Positions 17,672 through 25,779 of a DNA stretch of 64,000 nt are shown one piece after another (the stretch's first letter is position 1; each line of letters opens with the position of its first letter). The stretch spans positions 62,001-126,000 of the forward strand of contig NZ_JAHESF010000002.1 in assembly GCF_018598225.1 (NCBI RefSeq), read 5' to 3'. The notes below the pieces were generated by a model, which was given only the letters and a program-made list of their open reading frames with translations, did no database searches and had not been told where the DNA came from. Position numbers and translations under genes: made by a program. Source of the stretch: Chryseosolibacter histidinae (GTDB lineage: Bacteria > Bacteroidota > Bacteroidia > Cytophagales > Cyclobacteriaceae).

Positions 17672-18441
17672 TAATTCCATTGAAACGCAAAATACGAGCA
17701 CGGCTCCTGGCCTGTGTTGGTGAAGGCGTGCAGCACTTCGGAGCCGAGAAAGATCAGGTCGCCCACAGACGCATCTTTGTGCTGCTCGCCGATCTGGATC
17801 TTGCCCGAGCCGCTGATCAGCAGCACGATCTCTTCTGCGCGGTGCGTGTGCGGCGGATGACTGTTCATGCCCGCATTCAAAGTGGTCACGTGCATCTCGA
17901 ACCGCTGCGCCATGGAAGTGGGGCGTTCAAAATAGTTGATCCTGCTCCCCTTGTCTGTGGTTTTTACCGTAAGCTCGCTGCGATCGATCATAAAAGATCC
18001 GCCAGCCTGCTTTCCGCGATCGATGTTCATGGGCAGCTTCGAACGGTACTTGATGATATAATAAGTGACCCTGGTATTGCCGCCATTTTCAAAACCATGT
18101 TCTTCACCGGGGATGGCGAGGGCGACACTTCCCGGTCCTAAAATTTTACTTTGACCTTTGATGGTAACCCTGAGGTTTCCCTCCTTCACGATCACCAGCT
18201 CCTCAACATCATCATGCGTGTGGGGAGGGTGTGGCGATTTTCCTGGCTCGAGTGCAGACGTGTGGATCTCCAGCAGATCAAGGTCACGCGCGCTCCCTTC
18301 CAGCACCTGCCTTCGCTCGCGGGTCTGCTCCTTTTCAATCTTCAGGTCTTTCCAGCGGTACACGTCAGCGGCAATGGGCTGAAGCTGAGCCAGCGATCCG
18401 AAGCTGATACTAAGAGAAAAGAGCAGCGCTGTCGTTCTCAT
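17671..18441 (-). CDS. Secreted bicupin protein
   Basis: This 256-residue protein has a signal peptide (TALLFSLSISFGSLAQ) and two cupin domains. Each has the metal-binding first motif: PHPPHTHDDVEE (about residues 72-83) and SHPPHTHRAEE (about 193-203). The matching second motifs are GSVALAIPGEEHGF and GDLIFLGSEVLHAF. Such bicupins can be enzymes (isomerases, dioxygenases, KdgF-like uronate ring openers) or binding proteins. Its place in a uronate-containing xylan locus makes a KdgF-like or sugar-binding role conceivable, but the reaction is not shown by the sequence. It points the same way as the symporter upstream, with 264 bp of repeats between. Confidence 0.85.
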   Translation of the reverse strand: MRTTALLFSLSISFGSLAQLQPIAADVYRWKDLKIEKEQTRERRQVLEGSARDLDLLEIHTSALEPGKSPHPPHTHDDVEELVIVKEGNLRVTIKGQSKILGPGSVALAIPGEEHGFENGGNTRVTYYIIKYRSKLPMNIDRGKQAGGSFMIDRSELTVKTTDKGSRINYFERPTSMAQRFEMHVTTLNAGMNSHPPHTHRAEEIVLLISGSGKIQIGEQHKDASVGDLIFLGSEVLHAFTNTGQEPCSYFAFQWN

Positions 18442-18478
18442 AATGTTTTAATTTTCGTTTTCCACATCTCTATTTAAA

Positions 18479-18643
18479 CCGTCATTCTGAACGACGCACG
18501 TGCGTGGGTTTGAGGGAGTGAAGAATCCCCTGATGACGAAGTGCGCACGTTTAACGCATACGCTCGAACTGAGTACGCAGTACCATCGGGGGATCCTTCG
18601 CTCCCACAGTCCGCCGCTCAAACCACCGCTCTGGATGACGGCC
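18479..18643. repeat. Long inverted-repeat element (MITE-like hairpin)
   Basis: The left arm 18479-18535 begins CCGTCATTCTGAACGACG and contains GGGTTTGAGGGAGTGAAG. The right arm 18584-18643, read on the opposite strand, begins GGCCGTCATCCAGAGCGG and contains GGTTTGAGCG and GGGAGCGAAGGATCCCC. The arms match with scattered differences around a roughly 48-bp centre. No reading frame is present. The 'GTCATTCTGA...GAAGAATC' wording recalls a repeat common in Bacteroidota intergenic DNA (from memory, not checked). Confidence 0.7.
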
Positions 18644-18668
18644 TTCGAAGGAAGCAGGACCATCGACT

Positions 18669-18705
18669 CGTTGTCAATTGTTCCATTGTCAACTGTCAAT
18701 TCTTC
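18669..18705. repeat. 7-bp array AGTTGAC type (minus orientation)
   Basis: Read on the minus strand the units AATTGAC, AGTTGAC, AATGGAAC and AATTGAC start right after the TAG stop of the symporter gene. This is another case of an array beginning at a stop codon. Confidence 0.75.
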
Positions 18706-20322
18706 CTAACCCGTAAAGCTAATCATCACATACGCCACAATGGCGATCACTACCAGTGAGAAAACAATATCCCAGGCGTTATAACTGTTTCGGTTGGCCA
18801 TTTTCTGTTCCTCGGTTAGTGATCCGAACGTCAGGCCTTTTACTTTCTCCACGGGCGGTGCGGGGGTTAGCAGACTTGCCACGATGCACACCAGCACGGA
18901 GAACAGGAAGAACCAGGCAGCGAAGGTAAGGAAGTTCACGTTGCCGAAGGTATAGAAAATGTTATCGGTGCCGATGGAGTCACCTGCGAGCTCCAGTGCA
19001 AGCCTGATCACAGCAACAGCAAGTCCGCTAACGAGTGTTGCCATGGCACCCGTAGCATTGATCCGCTTATAGAAAATACCGAGCAGGAAAACAGCGGTGA
19101 TGGGTGGCGCAATGTAGGCCTGCACCGACTGAAGATATTCATAAAGCACACCTGAAATGTTCTGCATGATGGGGATCCACAAGATACCAAGGACCACCAC
19201 GATGCAGGTAGCGATGCGTCCGATGTTCACCAGCTTGGCTTCAGGTGTGTTGGGCCGGAGCTTTTTATAGATATCAACAGTAAACAACGTGGAGCATGAA
19301 TTGAATACCGACGCCAATGAGCTCATGAGGGCGGCTAACAATCCTGCCACTACAAGGCCGCGCAGTCCCGCCGGCATCTTGTTCATCAGCAGCGTGGCAA
19401 ACGCCTGGTCGGGACTATCCCACTGCAGCTCACCACGGTTCTTCAACGCGAGGGCTACCACACCGGGAACGAGGAATAGAAATACAGGTGTCAGCTTCAG
19501 GAAACCTCCGAAGATGGTGCCCCTTCTTCCCTCTTTAATATTACGGGCTGCCAGCACACGCTGAACGATATACTGATCGGTGCACCAGTACCATGTTCCC
19601 ACGATCGTGCTGGTGATCACCAGGCTTGGCCAGGGAAAGTTAGGATCGGAAGCGGGGCGCCACATGTTGAGATAACCGGGCTCGAGAGCTTCGCGCATGC
19701 CACTCCAGCCTCCTACTGCATTCAGGCCTACGAACGTCAACGCGCCGGCACCGATCACAAGCACCACGGTCTGCAAAGCTTCTGTATAGACAACGGCGCG
19801 CATCCCGCCGAGGATCGTATAAAGTCCCGTAAGCACCACAGTAAGCAAGGCGCCGGTCCAGAAGTCGATGTGCAGCAGGGAGGCGATCACGATGCCACCA
19901 GCGTAGACGGTGACGGAAACCTTGGTAAGCACATAGGCCAGCAGTGAAAAGATGCTGAGAAACCAGCGTGTGTTGGCGTTGAAACGCCTTTCCAGGAACT
20001 CGGGCATGGTGAACACACCGCTGCGCAGGTAAAATGGAAGAAACACCCAGCCGAGCGTGATCACAAGCCAGGCATGAAGCTCATAGATCAGCATCGGGAT
20101 CTTTCCGCCAGCACCGGCGCCAGCGAGGCCCACCACGTGTTCGGAGCCGATGTTGGAAGCAAAAATAGAAGCACCTACAACAAACCATCCGATGTTGCGG
20201 CCCGCAAGAAAATAGTCTTCGGTGTCTTGTTGTTTGCGGGTGATCACCCAGATGGCAAGCCCGCCAATGGCCAGAAAATAAGAGACAATAACGATCCAGT
20301 CCAGTGTTGCAAATCCACTCAT
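18706..20322 (-). CDS. Sodium/solute (sugar) symporter, SSS/SGLT family
   Basis: This is an inner-membrane sodium-coupled transporter of 538 residues with about 13-14 hydrophobic segments. Family blocks include DTEDYFLAGRNIGWFVVGASIF, SNIGSEHVVGLAGAGA (Na-site helix TM1-like region), YTILGGMRAVVYTEALQ, WYWCTDQYIVQRVLAARN, and LAALMSSLASVFNSCSTLFTVDIYKK. It resembles the SGLT branch rather than the sialic-acid or proline branches. With GH10/GH67 and uronate genes nearby, xylose, xylo-oligosaccharide or a uronate is the probable substrate; this is inference. It is divergent from the LacI-type regulator, and an operator identical to that at 10905 lies 143 bp upstream of its start. Confidence 0.95.
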   Translation of the reverse strand: MSGFATLDWIVIVSYFLAIGGLAIWVITRKQQDTEDYFLAGRNIGWFVVGASIFASNIGSEHVVGLAGAGAGGKIPMLIYELHAWLVITLGWVFLPFYLRSGVFTMPEFLERRFNANTRWFLSIFSLLAYVLTKVSVTVYAGGIVIASLLHIDFWTGALLTVVLTGLYTILGGMRAVVYTEALQTVVLVIGAGALTFVGLNAVGGWSGMREALEPGYLNMWRPASDPNFPWPSLVITSTIVGTWYWCTDQYIVQRVLAARNIKEGRRGTIFGGFLKLTPVFLFLVPGVVALALKNRGELQWDSPDQAFATLLMNKMPAGLRGLVVAGLLAALMSSLASVFNSCSTLFTVDIYKKLRPNTPEAKLVNIGRIATCIVVVLGILWIPIMQNISGVLYEYLQSVQAYIAPPITAVFLLGIFYKRINATGAMATLVSGLAVAVIRLALELAGDSIGTDNIFYTFGNVNFLTFAAWFFLFSVLVCIVASLLTPAPPVEKVKGLTFGSLTEEQKMANRNSYNAWDIVFSLVVIAIVAYVMISFTG

Positions 20323-20464
20323 GTGTTAAGGGTTTAGTTGGATAAAGAGTCTATATAGCCAGGATCTTTCATGAAAGCATCCGGTGGTTTCATGAGCGCA
20401 GGCCATAGGTTTATGTTTCCAAGTGGTGATAGCCAGAACTAAGCTAAGACAATCCGATTCACCT

Positions 20465-20478
20465 TGCAACCGATTGCA
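20465..20478. promoter_or_regulatory. LacI-type operator TGCAACCGATTGCA
   Basis: Identical to the 14-mer at 10905-10918. It lies between the divergent symporter and regulator genes, 68 bp upstream of the regulator's ATG at 20546. Confidence 0.8.
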
Positions 20479-20531
20479 TTTTTATTTCACAAAATATCCC
20501 AAAATATGACTTTTTTATACTAAAATTGCTG

Positions 20532-20545
20532 TGCAAGCGATTGAA
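20532..20545. promoter_or_regulatory. Variant LacI-type operator at the regulator start codon
   Basis: TGCAAGCGATTGAA differs from the other operators at position 6 and at the penultimate base, and directly abuts the ATG at 20546. Binding here would block the regulator's own expression. A GTG at 20531 could be read as a start but would place the operator inside the coding region. Confidence 0.6.
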
Positions 20546-21571
20546 ATGAAGAGTCCTAAAGATATCACCATTTATGACATAGCGAAGGCGCTGGACATCT
20601 CCCCCGCAACAGTAAGCAGGGGCCTGAAAGATCACCCCGGCATCAGAAAAGATACGAAAAAAAAAATTCTCGAAGCAGCCCGCCAGATGGGCTACCAGCA
20701 CAACACCTTCGCCCGCAACCTTCGCATTAAAAAAACCAACACCATCGGCGTCATCATCCCGCGCCTCAACAGCTACTTCATGTCCACCGTCATCGCCGGT
20801 ATGGAGAAGATCGCCAACGAGCGCGGTTATATGCTGCTCATCAGCCAAACCCAGGAGTCGGCTAAAAAGGAGATCGCCAGCGTGAACACCATGTTCAACA
20901 GTCGTGTAGACGGCCTCCTGGTGTCCCTCGCCTTCGACACTGAGAACATAGAACACTTCGACGCCATGCTCAAGAAGGAGATCCCTATCATCTTCTTCGA
21001 CCGCGTGGCCGAACATACCAAGTGCACCAGCATCGTGATCAACAACATCAAAGCAGGATACGACGCCACCATGCACCTGATCGACCAGGGATGTAAACGC
21101 ATCGCGTACGTAGGTGGTAGCCTGAAACGCAACGTGTATGCCGACCGCCTGAAAGGTTACAAGCAAGCTCATGCCGAAAGAGGTGTCGCCATTGACCCCG
21201 CGCTCACCATCATCAACACCCTGAGCGAACAGGCCGGAAGCGAGGCCGCACAACAGATCATGCAAATGAACCCGCTGCCCGACGGCATCTTCACCGCCAA
21301 CGACACGTCCGCTGTAGCCATCATCCGCGAGCTGAAATTTGCAGGCATTTCTGTGCCCGAGCAGATCGCCGTGGTAGGTTTCAACAACGACCCCATCTCG
21401 TGGGTGATCGAGCCCAACCTCACCACCATCCATTATCCCGGCCAGGAGATGGGTGAGATCGCCGCCACAACACTGATCAATACCATCAATAACCTGCCCG
21501 CGGCAAACCTCAACACGCTGGTATTAAGGCACAGCCTCATCATCCGCCAGTCGTCACAGCGAAAAAAATAA
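20546..21571 (+). CDS. LacI-family transcriptional regulator
   Basis: This 341-residue repressor/activator has an N-terminal LacI helix-turn-helix (ITIYDIAKALDISPATVSRGLKDHPGI, then the hinge GYQHNTFARNLRIKK) and a periplasmic-binding-protein-like sensor domain (TIGVIIPRLNSYFMSTVIAGM, DGLLVSLAF, IIFFDRV, GCKRIAYVGG, PDGIFTANDTSAVAIIREL, IAVVGFNNDPISWVIEPNLTTI). It lies divergent from the symporter and 7 bp upstream of the GH67 gene, so the two share a transcript. The matching operators at 10905, 20465 and 20532 make it the probable local regulator of SusC/D, DUF6807, symporter and GH67. The inducer is probably a xylan- or uronate-derived sugar (inference). Confidence 0.95.
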   Translation: MKSPKDITIYDIAKALDISPATVSRGLKDHPGIRKDTKKKILEAARQMGYQHNTFARNLRIKKTNTIGVIIPRLNSYFMSTVIAGMEKIANERGYMLLISQTQESAKKEIASVNTMFNSRVDGLLVSLAFDTENIEHFDAMLKKEIPIIFFDRVAEHTKCTSIVINNIKAGYDATMHLIDQGCKRIAYVGGSLKRNVYADRLKGYKQAHAERGVAIDPALTIINTLSEQAGSEAAQQIMQMNPLPDGIFTANDTSAVAIIRELKFAGISVPEQIAVVGFNNDPISWVIEPNLTTIHYPGQEMGEIAATTLINTINNLPAANLNTLVLRHSLIIRQSSQRKK

Positions 21572-21578
21572 ATCACGG

Positions 21579-23744
21579 ATGCGCAGAAAAATTCGACACT
21601 GTCTTCTCATCATCATACTGCTCAGCCACACGGCACTGAAAGCCGAAGACGGCTACGAGCTCTGGCTTCGTTATTCACTTGTCACGGATCAGCAAAAGCT
21701 TAACGATTACCGTAACACGATTAAAGGATGGCTTGTCGATAACAATTCTCCCACTGCACAGATCATCCGGAAGGAATTACAGCGCGCGCTCACAGGACTG
21801 CTCGGCAAATCCGTTCCTGAAGTAAAAAGCGCCACCGAAGGCACACTGCTCATCGGCACGGCAAACGCTGCTGCGCTTTCTTCACTCGACCTGAAGAACC
21901 GGCTGAAAAATGTAGGCCCCGAAGGGTTTGTGATCTTCAACACGAAGGTCAACAACAAGAACACCCTTGTGATCGCCGCGAATGAAGACGCCGGCATGTT
22001 GTATGGTGTCTTTCATTTCCTGAGAATGCTGCAAACGCATCAGCCCATCGGTAAGCTCGCCATTGAAAGCACACCCAAAACAAAAGTGCGCATCCTCAAC
22101 CACTGGGATAACCTCGACCGCACCGTTGAGCGGGGCTACGCAGGTTTTTCGCTGTGGGACTGGCATAAGCTTCCCGATCATATCGATCCACGCTATCACG
22201 ATTATGCGCGCGCCAATGCTTCTATCGGCATCAACGGCACCGTGCTCACCAATGTCAACGCCAATGCGCTGATCCTCACGCCGGCCTACCTGAAAAAAGT
22301 TACAGCACTGGCAGATCTCTTCAGGCCTTACGGGATCAGGGTATACCTCACCGCAAGGTTCAGCGCACCGATCGAGATCGGCGGACTAAAAACCGCTGAC
22401 CCGCTCGATGCTCAGGTGCAGGAATGGTGGAAGCGCAAAGTGGCGGAGATCTACAAGGTCATTCCAGATTTCGGCGGATTTCTCGTGAAGGCAAACTCCG
22501 AAGGGCAACCTGGTCCGCAAAACTATAACCGCAATCACGCCGACGGAGCCAACATGCTGGCCGATGCTGTAAAACCTTTCAACGGCATTGTGATGTGGCG
22601 CGCGTTCGTTTATGACAACAACGTACCGGTTGACCGCACCAAGCAGGCTTACAACGAATTCAAACCGCTCGACGGAACCTTCCGTGGCAACGTGATGGTG
22701 CAGGTAAAGAACGGTCCCCTCGACTTTCAGCCGCGCGAACCTTTTCATCCCCTGTTCGGCGCCATGCCCTCCACGCCACTGATGATGGAATTCCAGATCA
22801 CGCAAGAGTACCTGGGCTTCGCCACACACCTCGTCTACCTTGCGCCGCTTTTTAAAGAATGTCTCGATGCCGATACTCACGCTAAAGGCAAAGGCTCAAC
22901 GGTGGCCAGGGTCATTGATGGCTCGCTCGAAAATCATACGCTCAGCGGCATGGCCGGCGTGGCCAACATCGGCAACGACCGTAACTGGTGCGGGCATCCC
23001 GTGGCACAATCGAACTGGTATTCCTTCGGCAGGCTGGCGTGGGACCATACGCTCTCTGCGGAGGCGATCGCGGATGAATGGGTGCGCATGACCTTCAGCA
23101 ACAACGTGGCCGTGGTCAGCAACATCAAAAATATCATGATAGCCTCACGCGATATCACGGTGAAGTACATGACGCCGCTGGGACTTCATCACATCATGGG
23201 ATGGAACCATCATTACGGACCGGGACCCTGGATCAAAGACAAACCCCGCGCCGACTGGACTTCTGTCTACTATCACCAGGCCGAAGAAAAAGGGATCGGT
23301 TTCAACCGCACAACTTCCGGCAGCAACGCGCTGGAGCAATACCAGTCACCGGTACAACAGCTTTACAGCGATCCTGAAAAATGTGACGAGCGATACCTGC
23401 TCTGGTTCCACCACGTGAGCTGGGATCGTAAGATGAAATCAGGACGTACGTTGTGGGATGAGCTGTGCCATCAATATTACCAGGGCGCCGACTCGGCAAA
23501 ATGGATGCAACAGCAATGGAATACACTGGAAGGCCAGGTCGACGATGCACAATTCCGGTTTGTGAAGAGCCTGCTGAACATCCAGCAGCAGGAGGCCGTG
23601 TGGTGGCGCAATGCCTGCGTACTCTACTTCCAGACCTTTTCAAAAAAACCAATTCCTCCGGGGTTTGAAAAACCGGATCAGACACTGCAATATTACGAAC
23701 AGCTTGAGTTTCCTTTTGCACCGGGCATCAGGCCACGGTGGTGA
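21579..23744 (+). CDS. aguA: Alpha-glucuronidase, GH67
   Basis: This enzyme of 721 residues removes (4-O-methyl-)glucuronic acid from the non-reducing end of aldouronic acids made by xylanase. A signal peptide (RHCLLIIILLSHTALKAEDG) indicates the periplasm. The three GH67 parts are visible: an N-terminal domain with GYELWLRYSLV, a TIM-barrel with IRILNHWDNLD-like VRILNHWDNLDRTVERGYAG, and the C-terminal region with WNHHYGPGPW. Catalytic-site blocks are GFLVKANSEGQPGPQ and LMMEFQITQEYLG. It follows the regulator gene by 7 bp and precedes the SDR by 27 bp. Confidence 0.97.
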   Translation: MRRKIRHCLLIIILLSHTALKAEDGYELWLRYSLVTDQQKLNDYRNTIKGWLVDNNSPTAQIIRKELQRALTGLLGKSVPEVKSATEGTLLIGTANAAALSSLDLKNRLKNVGPEGFVIFNTKVNNKNTLVIAANEDAGMLYGVFHFLRMLQTHQPIGKLAIESTPKTKVRILNHWDNLDRTVERGYAGFSLWDWHKLPDHIDPRYHDYARANASIGINGTVLTNVNANALILTPAYLKKVTALADLFRPYGIRVYLTARFSAPIEIGGLKTADPLDAQVQEWWKRKVAEIYKVIPDFGGFLVKANSEGQPGPQNYNRNHADGANMLADAVKPFNGIVMWRAFVYDNNVPVDRTKQAYNEFKPLDGTFRGNVMVQVKNGPLDFQPREPFHPLFGAMPSTPLMMEFQITQEYLGFATHLVYLAPLFKECLDADTHAKGKGSTVARVIDGSLENHTLSGMAGVANIGNDRNWCGHPVAQSNWYSFGRLAWDHTLSAEAIADEWVRMTFSNNVAVVSNIKNIMIASRDITVKYMTPLGLHHIMGWNHHYGPGPWIKDKPRADWTSVYYHQAEEKGIGFNRTTSGSNALEQYQSPVQQLYSDPEKCDERYLLWFHHVSWDRKMKSGRTLWDELCHQYYQGADSAKWMQQQWNTLEGQVDDAQFRFVKSLLNIQQQEAVWWRNACVLYFQTFSKKPIPPGFEKPDQTLQYYEQLEFPFAPGIRPRW

Positions 23745-23771
23745 GGGTCATATACACAGGGAATACAATAC

Positions 23772-24527
23772 ATGAACGACAACTTCAATTCTTCCAAGAT
23801 CGCGCTGGTCACCGGCGGCGCTTCCGGGCTGGGTCTTGCTATCGCGAAAAAATTCGTAGACAACAACATCAAAACAATTATCACGGGGCGTAACGTGCAA
23901 AAGCTCAACGACGCTGCTGCAGCGCTCGGCAGCGGTTGTATCACCATGGTCTCCGACATGAACGACCTGGCGCAGCTGCCGCATACGGTCAAGACAATTG
24001 TGGATCAATACGGCACCATCGACATTCTGGTGAACAACGCAGGCATCAACCTGAAAAAGAATTTCGCAGAAGTAACTGACCAGGAGTTCCAGAATATTTT
24101 CCAGACCAACGTGCTCGGTGTGTTCGCCTTGTCGCGTGAGGTTGTGAAAGTAATGATCGACAAAAAGCGTGGGTCGATCATCAACATCAGCTCCATGGCT
24201 TCACAATATGGTATCCCCAAAGTAATTGCCTATACCGCATCCAAATCAGCCATCGAAGGTATGACCCGTGCCATGGCGGTTGAGCTTTCGCCGATGGGGA
24301 TCCGTGTGAATTGTATCGCGCCGGGTTTCATCCGCACCAAGATGTCAGCTGCCGCGCTTGACAGCGATCCGGAGCGAAAGAATAAAGTGCTCTCGCGAAC
24401 GCCCATGGGCACGCTGGGCGTACCCGAAGATGTTGCCAACGCCGCGTATTTTCTCGCCAGCGACGAATCAAGCTTCATGACCGGCACGGTAATCCCGGTT
24501 GATGGTGGAAATTCAATTGGATTTTGA
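23772..24527 (+). CDS. SDR-family oxidoreductase, possibly fructuronate reductase
   Basis: This 251-residue classical short-chain dehydrogenase is complete. The cofactor motif is TGGASGLGLA (residues about 15-24), then NNAGI, catalytic Ser in NISSM, and YTASK as the YxxxK pair. GRNVQKL after strand 2 hints at NADP(H) preference. It follows the GH67 gene and the locus has uxuA but no UxuB-type polyol dehydrogenase. It may therefore perform the missing fructuronate-to-mannonate reduction. Close alternatives are gluconate 5-dehydrogenase or KduD-like activity. The pathway role is inference; the SDR assignment is not. Confidence 0.9.
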   Translation: MNDNFNSSKIALVTGGASGLGLAIAKKFVDNNIKTIITGRNVQKLNDAAAALGSGCITMVSDMNDLAQLPHTVKTIVDQYGTIDILVNNAGINLKKNFAEVTDQEFQNIFQTNVLGVFALSREVVKVMIDKKRGSIINISSMASQYGIPKVIAYTASKSAIEGMTRAMAVELSPMGIRVNCIAPGFIRTKMSAAALDSDPERKNKVLSRTPMGTLGVPEDVANAAYFLASDESSFMTGTVIPVDGGNSIGF

Positions 24528-24839
24528 AACAACAGCCCACAGCGGTACAGTTGTGGTTGTCAATGCGTGACGCAACAGGCTTGCACAAGTTTCTTTTATG
24601 TCTCAATGTGTGCTTAGTGCATTCGTGGCGAAATCGCTCGTACCGGGAAAGATCGTGCGTCGTGCGCATCACAATGGCTGTTCCCGGAATACTAAACTCG
24701 TATTGATCTTTGAAAATCATCGATTCCATTGCAAAAAAGCAGTTTTATCAGTGCCAATGTTAAGTTTTTGTTAAGTGATATAACATTTGCTTAACAAGGC
24801 TTAGTTTTGGTTTACAACACAATTGAATAAACCCGTTAT
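24528..24839. promoter_or_regulatory. Intergenic region with TTAAG/CTTAA repeats and candidate promoter
   Basis: No gene is seen in these 312 bp. At 24759-24803 the words GTTAAG, GTTAAG, CTTAAC and CTTAG recur at close spacing, giving overlapping inverted repeats that could be a regulator site. TAGTTTTG at 24802-24809 matches the Bacteroidota -7 consensus TAnnTTTG about 31 bp before the ATG at 24840; no convincing -33 box was found. Confidence 0.35.
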
Positions 24840-25088
24840 ATGGAAAAAGCATCAGAAAAAATAACCAGGAAAGAGATACGTGCCACTGTGAATGAGAGCC
24901 TCCTGGGCGTTATTACGAATTATCACATTTCAGAACCCTCCAAAAAAACGAAGAAGCTGATCGACAAGGTCAGCAAAAAATTCTCCAGTGAGCTGAAGAG
25001 TGAATTGAAAAAGCAATTCAAAAAAATGGCTAAAGTATCGAAGCATGAGCTGAACGGAAAAGCTTCGAAGAAATCATTGAGTGCGTAA
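24840..25088 (+). CDS. Small lysine-rich hypothetical protein
   Basis: This 82-residue soluble protein has a strongly basic composition (KKTKKLIDKVSKKF, LKKQFKKMAKVSK) and is probably all alpha-helical. It begins with MEKASEKITRKEIRATVN. There is no recognised domain. Its charge suggests nucleic-acid association, but that is only a guess. A 7-bp repeat array starts at its stop codon. Confidence 0.65.
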   Translation: MEKASEKITRKEIRATVNESLLGVITNYHISEPSKKTKKLIDKVSKKFSSELKSELKKQFKKMAKVSKHELNGKASKKSLSA

Positions 25089-25124
25089 ATAGTCGGTAGT
25101 CCAGGGTTGACGGTAGAAGAACCA
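25089..25124. repeat. 7-bp array, AGTCCAG type
   Basis: Immediately after the TAA stop, units AGTCGGT, AGTCCAG, GGTTGAC and GGTAGAA follow with period 7. A short hairpin (CAATTGG...CCCAATT, about 25159-25180) precedes the next gene. Confidence 0.65.
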
Positions 25125-25253
25125 ACGACTCTGAAAACCCTCCTCGCTCGGGCATAGCAATTGGCTTCTGCCCAATTATATATATTGTAATGCGTGTATC
25201 AGTAAAAGTGATGCCTGCAAAGCACCGTCAATTAAAGGCTATCAGCAAAGGCC

Positions 25254-25751
25254 ATGAAAAATATTAAAACCCTCCTGATCATCTCCATGGCATCTGCTTT
25301 GATCTCATGCGAGGAAGATGATGCACCCTCATTTAAGAAGATCGACTTTTACGGCAAATGGGCAACCACTGAAATTGTCAGGTACAAGGTCAGCACTGGC
25401 AGCTGCCTACCGGGAATAACCGAGCACCACGAATACAATTTTTATCCTGACGTGGTTCGTTGGTACAGTCGAGATTGTGCAGATTTTGAGTCTGATGTGG
25501 TAATGGAATATACCTATGACGGGAAAAACACGATTGACGTTCCTATTATGAGGCAACAGTATAAAATCATAGCGTTAGGAAACGGTACCCTGAAACTCGA
25601 TATATCATCAAGAAGTGGGAGATTCGCAACCTTTACGCTGAAGCAGATTTGTAAACCAATAGGAGCATCTTGCCAGGATTCAAAAATCAGTAACGAGATG
25701 ACTGCTGACATTTGTGGTAGGGCGGGCGTAGCAAATTGGGTATGCCAGTAA
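25254..25751 (+). CDS. Lipocalin-like lipoprotein, unknown function
   Basis: This 165-residue lipoprotein has the signal TLLIISMASALISC with Cys at about residue 19, followed by an acidic EEDDAPS tether that may favour surface export in Bacteroidota. The body starts FYGKWATTEIVRYKV and has alternating beta-strand pattern, consistent with the small lipocalin-like lipoproteins of this phylum. Six or so additional cysteines (for example SCLPG, RDCADF, QICKPIGASCQD, DICGR, WVCQ at the very C terminus) suggest disulfides. No ligand can be inferred. Confidence 0.7.
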   Translation: MKNIKTLLIISMASALISCEEDDAPSFKKIDFYGKWATTEIVRYKVSTGSCLPGITEHHEYNFYPDVVRWYSRDCADFESDVVMEYTYDGKNTIDVPIMRQQYKIIALGNGTLKLDISSRSGRFATFTLKQICKPIGASCQDSKISNEMTADICGRAGVANWVCQ

Positions 25752-25779
25752 CCTTAGCCAGCTGGTGGAACTCTGACAA

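Noticed and set aside
20459-21433. Minus-strand 324-codon frame
   Set aside because: Antisense shadow of the LacI-family gene and of its operator region.
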